From: Bacillota bacterium
Lineage (GTDB): Bacteria; Bacillota; Clostridia; Lachnospirales; Lachnospiraceae
Direction: 5' to 3'
Assembly (NCBI GenBank): GCA_023390555.1
Contig: JAEWCQ010000043.1
Location: 62,001-126,000 of the forward strand
DNA: 64,000 nt
Shown here: positions 58,571 to 64,000 of the stretch, piece after piece
How the letters are laid out: each line of letters begins with the position of its first letter
Position numbering within the stretch: the first letter of the stretch is position 1
Notes under the pieces: generated by a model
The model's database searches: none
What the model was told of the DNA's origin: nothing
The model's input: only the letters and a program-made list of their open reading frames with translations
Made by a program: the position numbers and the translations under genes

Positions 58571-60072
58571 TCTCGAATATCACCATAGCTTATCTGAAGT
58601 CTTTCAAAAGCAGCTTTCACAGAGCTGCTTTCGCCTTTTGCAGTTGCATAGATACCAATTGTGCATCCGACAAATCCACCCGCAATCTCTGTTGTCAGTC
58701 CATCCAGACTGGCAGTTGCCACGCATTCTCTATTCGCCAGAAACTGCGCCTTTCGCTCCTTGCTTTTGATATTTAGTTCTGCAGTGTTTTCCTCTATCCA
58801 TTTTCTACCAATTACTTGCTCTATTCCATTTTGAATCAGCCGGACTTCTGTCACCATTTTATCCAGTTCCCTGCGAAGCACAAAAACTGCATAATTGTTT
58901 TCATCATAGTAGTAGGCCAATCCGGCTTCTTCTTTTTCCATCGGTATAATTGAAACCGTTGTTTTACACGAAAAACATCGTTCCTGAAGCCGTACACCTA
59001 TATAGCATGGGGTGAGAAGATCTGAAAGTGTTTCTTTTTTACAATGCATAACAACTTTTTCATCCATCAGTTCATAGGCGCTTTCATCCAATATGCCTCG
59101 CAGCATCAGGCATTGCATATCCAGTTCCTGATTCCAGCAAATACTGTTTTCCCGTGTTCTCACTTCTGCGCAAGCTCTATCTATACGTCCTTCACCCGGA
59201 CAAAATACCGGCCAATCATCTTCCCACAGCACCTCTGTCAGATAAGTTTCTCTACCCAGCTCCGTTTTATTCTGATAAGGCCTTGTCGCAAGCATAACCG
59301 CATACCACTTTCCATCAGGAGCATCTACCAGGTCTGCATGTCCGGCGTTCTGGATTGGATAATCCTTCCCCAGATGTCTATGCGTGAAAACAGGATTATT
59401 CCTACAGCTTTCATACAGTCCGCTTATATCGCAGCTTCTTGCAACGTTAATACTATGGCTGTATTCTGTTCCACCCTCAGCGATCAGCAGATAATAATAC
59501 CCATCTTTTTTATACAAATGCGGGCCTTCCGGCCATACTGCATTCTTCATCGCTCCATCCCATAGAATATACTCCGGCCCTGCCAGCTGCTTCTTGTCAA
59601 CGTCAAGCTCCCGCATCCATATCTCACAATCGCCAAAATAGGCCGCATCTTTTTTATTCCGCTGACCGATATAATAGCACCTTCCATGTTCAAAATACAA
59701 GCTTGGATCAATACCGTCTGCATCCGGAAGATATACCGGATCTGACCATGGTCCCTCGGGCGCACTTGCCGTAACATAGAAGTTACCGCCATACGTTACA
59801 TTGGTTACAATCACATAAAACAGACCGTTGTCATAGCGGATCGTCGGAGCAAAAATACCGCCGGACATTTTACCACCTTTTAGTTTCAACTGATTCTCAC
59901 GTGTCAGAACATGACCCAGCTGTCTCCAGGAATGCAGATTCTCACTTATGTAAACTGGTATTCCCGGTGCATAGGAAAAAGTAGAATGCACCATATAATA
60001 CAAATCATCAACCCTGCAGATGGAAGGATCCGGATAGAATCCCCGCTGTATCAGTTCACTTTTATTTCCCAT
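58567..60072 (-). CDS. GH43 beta-xylosidase/alpha-L-arabinofuranosidase, intracellular
   Basis: A 501-residue glycoside hydrolase without signal peptide. The five-bladed propeller carries catalytic Asp15 in FYPDPSI, Asp122 in GIDPSLY and Glu182 in WPEGPH. The C-terminal 180 residues form a beta-sandwich as in GH43 subfamilies 11/12. Either xylosidase or arabinofuranosidase activity is possible; the subfamily pattern cannot settle this by eye. AAAGGTGG precedes the ATG at 60072. It is divergent from the acetylesterase. Confidence 0.93.
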   Translation of the reverse strand: MGNKSELIQRGFYPDPSICRVDDLYYMVHSTFSYAPGIPVYISENLHSWRQLGHVLTRENQLKLKGGKMSGGIFAPTIRYDNGLFYVIVTNVTYGGNFYVTASAPEGPWSDPVYLPDADGIDPSLYFEHGRCYYIGQRNKKDAAYFGDCEIWMRELDVDKKQLAGPEYILWDGAMKNAVWPEGPHLYKKDGYYYLLIAEGGTEYSHSINVARSCDISGLYESCRNNPVFTHRHLGKDYPIQNAGHADLVDAPDGKWYAVMLATRPYQNKTELGRETYLTEVLWEDDWPVFCPGEGRIDRACAEVRTRENSICWNQELDMQCLMLRGILDESAYELMDEKVVMHCKKETLSDLLTPCYIGVRLQERCFSCKTTVSIIPMEKEEAGLAYYYDENNYAVFVLRRELDKMVTEVRLIQNGIEQVIGRKWIEENTAELNIKSKERKAQFLANRECVATASLDGLTTEIAGGFVGCTIGIYATAKGESSSVKAAFERLQISYGDIRD

Positions 60073-60216
60073 AAAACCACCTTTCCGCCGATTCCTCAAC
60101 AAAATGCCCGGAACACGCAGCAGATATTTGGATATATTTTATACTTCGTTTGCATTATGTTCTATTCAATTCTTGCTTTCTTTTTTTACTTATGCTAAAA
60201 TCCAGCAACTTTTCTA

Positions 60217-60245
60217 TTTTCACATCTTTCCATTAAGGCTATAAT
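60217..60245 (+). promoter_or_regulatory. Promoter of the acetylesterase gene
   Basis: TTTTCA (60217-60222) and TATAAT (60240-60245) are separated by 17 bases. The GGAGG ribosome site follows at about 60265. Confidence 0.72.
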
Positions 60246-60274
60246 TGAAAAAAATAGACATCCCTGGAGGTTTT

Positions 60275-61792
60275 ATGAAATTGCAAATAACATTACCTGA
60301 TATCTTTCAGAATAATATGATTTTACAGCGAAACAAACCGATTCCCTTATGGGGCACGTGTACATTTTCATGCAGTCTCAGAATTACCCTTGGAGATCAT
60401 ACGGTCACCTGCACCTCAACGGAATCTGATTTTTCCTGCACATTGCCCGCAATGGAGGCTGCAACAGATCTGACACTTTCTATTTATGATGAAGAAACAG
60501 GCATCCCGGTAATCTGTCTGGAACACATCGCAATTGGTGATATCTGGCTTGCCGGGGGACAGTCAAACATGGAGTACTTTCTGCGCTATGAAGCTCATTG
60601 GAACGAAACGCGCAATTTTGAGAAAAATCCCATGATACGGATGTATAATTGTCCACGAATAGCTTTCAAAGGACAGCAACGTGATCTGCCCGACAGTGGC
60701 TATTGGTTTGACGACCAGGATTCTGCCCTTGCATCTTTTTCTGCACCGGCCTATCACTTTGCCCGGACTTTACAGCCATCGTTGAACATTCCCATTGGTA
60801 TGATCGGATGCAACTGGGGCGGAACCCCGGCACGTGCGTGGGTAGACCGTCCTTATCTGGATACGCAGGATTTACGCTTCTATTTAGAGGAATACGAACA
60901 CGAAGTCGCATTCAAAGACCTGCGTGATCTGCAAAAAGAAAGCATGGCTTACTGGGAATTTGAAGATTCCTATCATCACCAGATGGAATGGCGTTCTGTG
61001 ATGTATGGAATAACAGAAGCAGAACAGCGGGAATGGATCGCTCATCACAGGTCAGACCCCGTTTTACCGTTAGGTCCCTATCACCATTACCGTCCGTGCG
61101 GACTCTACGAGAACATGATTTTGCGTATTGCCCCTTTTGCCATCAAAGGTGTACTTTGGTATCAGGGCGAATCCGATGCTGATCACCCAGATACTTACGA
61201 CCAAATGTTACATGTTTTGATTCAGTGCTGGCGGGACACCTTTCAGGATAAAGAGCTCCCTTTCCTGTTAGTACAGCTTGCACCATTTCAAAAGTGGCTG
61301 GAATGTGACGGAGAAACCTATCCCCTGCTGCGACAGAAACAGGATATCGCTGCACGCACAGTACCAGATACCTACCTGACGTCCATTATGGATCTTGGCA
61401 TGTATGAAGATATTCATCCCAAGGAAAAACGTGAGATTGGACGCAGGCTTGCTCTGCTTGCGCAAAATCATGTATATGGAATGGACAATCTGAGTGATCC
61501 ACCCGAATTTACAAATGTTAGTAGAAAAAACGCTTCCATCCGCCTTACGTTTGCCAATTCAGGAGATGGGCTTAGACTAAACGGAGAAATGATCAATTCC
61601 CTTAAAATCTGTCAGGAAGGACAGCTTTGTACGATTCAAAAATACAACATTGGGTCAGACACCATCACACTTTACCTAAACGCTCTATCACCTGCCCCAG
61701 TTGATATATCCTATGCCGAAGAAGCCTACTGCGAGGTGAATTTGTACAATTCTGCCGGTCTTCCTGCAAAACCGTTTCATTGCACATTGTAA
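60275..61792 (+). CDS. SGNH-type acetylesterase (sialate-O-acetylesterase family), probable acetyl-xylan-oligosaccharide esterase
   Basis: A 505-residue esterase without signal peptide. Residues about 1-85 form a beta domain. Block I is DIWLAGGQSNMEY with Ser97, the oxyanion Gly/Asn region includes GMIGCNWGGTPARAW, another block is GVLWYQGESDAD, and the Asp-His pair is in IMDLGMYEDIHPKEK. Family members remove acetyl groups from sialic acids or from xylan; the GH43/GH3/pentose context favours xylo-oligosaccharides. The ATG at 60275 follows GGAGG by 4-5 bases; an earlier in-frame ATG-like start at 60245 overlaps the promoter. Confidence 0.88.
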   Translation: MKLQITLPDIFQNNMILQRNKPIPLWGTCTFSCSLRITLGDHTVTCTSTESDFSCTLPAMEAATDLTLSIYDEETGIPVICLEHIAIGDIWLAGGQSNMEYFLRYEAHWNETRNFEKNPMIRMYNCPRIAFKGQQRDLPDSGYWFDDQDSALASFSAPAYHFARTLQPSLNIPIGMIGCNWGGTPARAWVDRPYLDTQDLRFYLEEYEHEVAFKDLRDLQKESMAYWEFEDSYHHQMEWRSVMYGITEAEQREWIAHHRSDPVLPLGPYHHYRPCGLYENMILRIAPFAIKGVLWYQGESDADHPDTYDQMLHVLIQCWRDTFQDKELPFLLVQLAPFQKWLECDGETYPLLRQKQDIAARTVPDTYLTSIMDLGMYEDIHPKEKREIGRRLALLAQNHVYGMDNLSDPPEFTNVSRKNASIRLTFANSGDGLRLNGEMINSLKICQEGQLCTIQKYNIGSDTITLYLNALSPAPVDISYAEEAYCEVNLYNSAGLPAKPFHCTL

Positions 61793-61813
61793 ATTTGCGA
61801 TACTTTTAATAAC

Positions 61814-61859
61814 AAATAGGGATAGAGGCAATTTTTAGTTTACGCCTTTATCCCTATTC
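61814..61859. terminator. Rho-independent terminator after the acetylesterase gene
   Basis: AATAGGGATA-GGC pairs with GCC-TATCCCTATT. It lies 20 bases past the esterase stop codon. Confidence 0.82.
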
Positions 61860-61986
61860 TCAAATCGTTAAAAAGCAATACATTGAACTGCTGCATCAAA
61901 AAGATCATACAATTTCAGTTTGGTACGATCCGTAATCCATCGTGTGACTAAAATTGGATCAAAGATCCCTTCTGCCTTGCGGTCTT
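61860..61986 (-). pseudogene. Possible C-terminal gene remnant
   Basis: Directly past the AraC/GyrI gene on the minus strand, a frame reads DRKAEGIFDPILVTRWITDR and continues to TAA through KLKLYDLFDAAVQCIAF. It has no start codon or ribosome site, but the residue pattern looks coding. It may be the tail of a lost gene or chance; I do not recognise it. Confidence 0.25.
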
Positions 61987-62850
61987 TTAATATGATTTTT
62001 TCTTTACCGGAATCCACATCTCGCTATAATAGTTTTCATCCTGCGCTCCGTTTGGATATTCGGTAATATCCATATACATTTCAATGTTATAACCCGCAGC
62101 GATTTCATACTCTCTACAGTTTGGAAGCCATTCTGCAAAAATTTTCTGATTCATATCCTGCAGGGCTTTCGGCATTGGCCCATTACAGCCAAAAACTGCC
62201 CAGGTATGTTTCGGAATAACTCTTGTGACAAAACCATCCGGCAGTTCCCTGGTCGGACGGTAGTCATCTGCGATCAGATACTCAAATTCTTCTGACCCCA
62301 TACTTTCGTCAATGCTGATACCATACATGCCGCACACAATGTTGCCCTTTCCCGATTGGTAATGTTGCGTCCAAAACTGCGGAATCTCCTTTTTTGCATT
62401 TTCATACGAAAACATCCTTGATGCTCCTATAACGGTAAACGCATCCTTCTCCATGATTTTGTAATCCATGATATAACCACCTTCCAATGAAAATTTGATT
62501 TTAAGGGGGGCAAATGATTTCATCATTTTGCCTTCCTTTCTAACAGCAGTAGGTGTAACACCATGAAAACGGGTGAACGCTTTCGTAAAACTGTCTGGGG
62601 AGTCATATCCGTATTTCAGTGCGATATCAATGATTTTCTCATCCGTCGCGATCAGCTCACTGCCGGCAATCGTGAGTCTGCGCTGCCTGATATACTCTCC
62701 CACCGTAAAGCCACAGAGCATGGCGAATCCTTTTTGAAAATAAAAAGGTGAAACAAATGCCTGCTTTGCAATCTCTTCCAGTGAAAGTTTTTCCGTGATA
62801 TTAGACTCGATATAGTCTATTGCCTTCCCGATTCCTTCCATCCATTCCAT
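61987..62850 (-). CDS. AraC-type HTH regulator with GyrI-like effector domain
   Basis: A 287-residue regulator. Here the DNA-binding part is N-terminal: LEEIAKQAFVSPFYFQKGFA and DIALKYGYDSPDSFTKAFTR within residues 1-105. Residues about 130-287 are a GyrI-like/effector-binding (AraC_E_bind) domain ending in YYSEMWIPVKK. Rob/SoxS-like proteins of this design respond to small amphipathic molecules. The ATG at 62850 follows AGGTGGTGAC. The target genes are not evident. Confidence 0.92.
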   Translation of the reverse strand: MEWMEGIGKAIDYIESNITEKLSLEEIAKQAFVSPFYFQKGFAMLCGFTVGEYIRQRRLTIAGSELIATDEKIIDIALKYGYDSPDSFTKAFTRFHGVTPTAVRKEGKMMKSFAPLKIKFSLEGGYIMDYKIMEKDAFTVIGASRMFSYENAKKEIPQFWTQHYQSGKGNIVCGMYGISIDESMGSEEFEYLIADDYRPTRELPDGFVTRVIPKHTWAVFGCNGPMPKALQDMNQKIFAEWLPNCREYEIAAGYNIEMYMDITEYPNGAQDENYYSEMWIPVKKKSY

Positions 62851-62901
62851 ACTGTCACCACCTTTGCACACGTCAATCATAACATTCCCATTGTGCTCAT
62901 A

Positions 62902-62930
62902 CCCGACTTTTTCTGTTTTATTCTGTCGGG
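62902..62930. terminator. Intergenic hairpin, possible weak terminator
   Basis: CCCGAC (62902-62907) pairs with GTCGGG (62925-62930). Only a partial T run follows on the plus strand, so its role is uncertain. Confidence 0.35.
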
Positions 62931-62996
62931 GCTCTTTTCATTTATTTTAATAGAAACTCCGTGGTTATGCTACTCCAATTTTCAAGGCAGCATGTT

Positions 62997-63701
62997 CTAA
63001 ACTTGGTTTTTATCGGCCGTTTTGGACAATTCAGAAAGCTTTCCTGCCCTTCGAAAACTAACAAACGAAAAATCAAAGAATAAGATCCATAGTACCCAAA
63101 ATATCAGAGTCGCAGGGCTTGCACCATTTTTATCCACGAAATCACCTGCAATTCCAATAACCGGAACCAGCATAAAAACCGCATACCAAATCATCTTTGC
63201 CACACGGTTCATCCACTGCCTTGGAAATAACCACCATCCCAGATTACTTCCCCCTACAAATTGATTAAATCTCGTAAAGCTAGAAAACTCCTCAATTAAG
63301 TCATCTATTTTTTCAAAAATCTTTCCGTTTGCTTCTTCTTCTTTTACATAATCTAAATAATACTTTACATCTATTTCATTATAAGCCTGATCATCTATTA
63401 CCTTTTGACATAAATCAATCGAACTTTGCAGCATTTGCTGCTTTACTTTCAAATCAATAAGTTGTTGCTCGATTGCATCTTCCGCAGCCATCTTGTTTAA
63501 TAATATCTCGCCAATTGTTTCCACAGATAGTTCCATTTTTCTATAAAGGATAATCAGATTCAATCTTTCTAAATCATCCTCTGTATAATTTCGATATTTG
63601 CTATCTGGTTCACGATCCGGGCCAATCAATCCTTTTTTTTCATAAAATCTAATATTGCTTATGCTTAATCCCGTTTTTTCAGCAGCCTCACCTATTCGCA
63701 T
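62997..63701 (-). CDS. MerR-family regulator with C-terminal membrane anchor
   Basis: A 234-residue protein. Residues 1-70 are a MerR winged helix (MRIGEAAEKTGLSISNIRFY, YRNYTEDDLERLNLIILY), followed by a coiled coil to about 115. Two membrane segments follow near the C-terminus (MIWYAVFMLVPVIGIAGDFV and LIFWVLWILFFDFSFVSF). A MerR protein tethered to the membrane is unusual; it may sense a membrane event. Its start overlaps the MutS-family gene by 14 bases, so the two are translationally coupled. Confidence 0.88.
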   Translation of the reverse strand: MRIGEAAEKTGLSISNIRFYEKKGLIGPDREPDSKYRNYTEDDLERLNLIILYRKMELSVETIGEILLNKMAAEDAIEQQLIDLKVKQQMLQSSIDLCQKVIDDQAYNEIDVKYYLDYVKEEEANGKIFEKIDDLIEEFSSFTRFNQFVGGSNLGWWLFPRQWMNRVAKMIWYAVFMLVPVIGIAGDFVDKNGASPATLIFWVLWILFFDFSFVSFRRAGKLSELSKTADKNQV

Positions 63702-64000
63702 TCATATTCACCTCTGCATCTTTTACTATAGTCTCAGGGTAACCCATATAGGAAAGCAATGCAATCGCATTAGACTCTTGGCTTGTTCCTTTATAAATGA
63801 TATAATCAAATACAATATCCTTTTCCTGAATTTTACTTCTAAAATGATAGTCTTCATAAAATCTGCTTTTTGTTAGCTCTTGATCATGAGTTGCCACAAG
63901 AGCCAAACAATTTGCATTTCCAATATAATCAAGAATTGCCTTAGATGCGGCAACTCTTTCTTTCGTATTTGTTCCCTTAAGTATTTCATCAACAACAATT
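63688..64000 (-). CDS. MutS-family ATPase, C-terminal fragment (gene continues past the window)
   Basis: The visible 103 residues contain Walker B IVVDEILKGTNTKERV, the switch His in LALVATHDQEL, and a C-terminal YKGTSQESNAIALLSYMGYP. This is the MutS ATPase core, and DEILKGTNT marks the MutS-paralogue group rather than mismatch-repair MutS itself. The N-terminal part is outside the window. It forms an operon with the membrane-anchored MerR regulator, a pairing that suggests regulation or a function other than replication repair. Confidence 0.85.
   Translation of the reverse strand, partial: IVVDEILKGTNTKERVAASKAILDYIGNANCLALVATHDQELTKSRFYEDYHFRSKIQEKDIVFDYIIYKGTSQESNAIALLSYMGYPETIVKDAEVNMNANR

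Noticed and set aside
1..64000. CRISPR arrays, tRNA or rRNA genes, transposases, prophage genes, restriction systems
   Set aside because: Looked for by repeat pattern and motif; none could be supported.

Overview
The window looks like chromosomal DNA of a low-to-mid GC Gram-positive gut anaerobe, most likely a member of the Lachnospiraceae (Clostridia). The basis is the strong AGGAGG-type ribosome sites, sigma-A promoters, lipoprotein-type solute-binding proteins, many AraC-regulated plant-glycan loci, chemoreceptors, and no outer-membrane genes. I see no rRNA, tRNA, CRISPR array, transposase or phage gene. Most genes lie on the minus strand.

Layout. (1) 1-10.2 kb: a secreted GH53 endo-galactanase (cut by the window start), an rRNA-type methyltransferase, an HxlR regulator divergent from a nitroreductase, a HAD phosphatase, a sugar ABC transporter with its AraC regulator, and an Sfp-type phosphopantetheinyl transferase (PPTase). 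The galactanase and AraC genes share a LacI-type operator at the same place relative to their -10 boxes, so they look like one galactan regulon. The ABC/AraC block is bracketed by two copies of the PPTase 3' end, one intact and one decayed, which suggests it was inserted between a once-overlapping PPTase-HAD gene pair. (2) 10.8-27.1 kb: an envelope and probable metal island. It has an operon of two surface proteins plus an ABC exporter with a large ectodomain, a lipoprotein and a 1001-residue secreted protein that share a domain, a DUF364 protein, a FecBCD-type importer, a ferric-reductase-like membrane protein, and an HTH/superoxide-reductase-like fusion regulator. (3) 27.2-31.4 kb: an ECF sigma/anti-sigma pair, a TipA-like MerR regulator and a chemoreceptor with a sensor at its C-terminus. 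(4) 31.8-35.7 kb: a sulfation cassette of CysD, a CysN-CysC fusion and a PAPS-type sulfotransferase, with no sulfate-reduction gene nearby. (5) 35.8-49.4 kb: a soluble chemoreceptor, two two-component systems, an FtsX-type ABC exporter, a VanZ protein, an acetyltransferase, a phosphotransferase and a dCache-type chemoreceptor. (6) 49.5-61.8 kb: a xylo-oligosaccharide-type locus with an ABC importer, transaldolase, split transketolase and GH3 enzyme in one operon, a divergent AraC regulator, a GH43 enzyme and an SGNH acetylesterase. (7) 61.9-64 kb: an AraC/GyrI-like regulator, a membrane-anchored MerR regulator and the 3' end of a MutS-family ATPase gene.

As a working picture, loci 1 and 6 import and degrade galactan and acetylated xylan oligosaccharides, with pentose-phosphate enzymes coupled directly to pentose release. 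Locus 2 probably acquires a metal or metal chelate at the cell surface. Locus 4 activates sulfate to PAPS for transfer to an unknown acceptor. Functional calls come from reading motifs by eye; no database search was possible.
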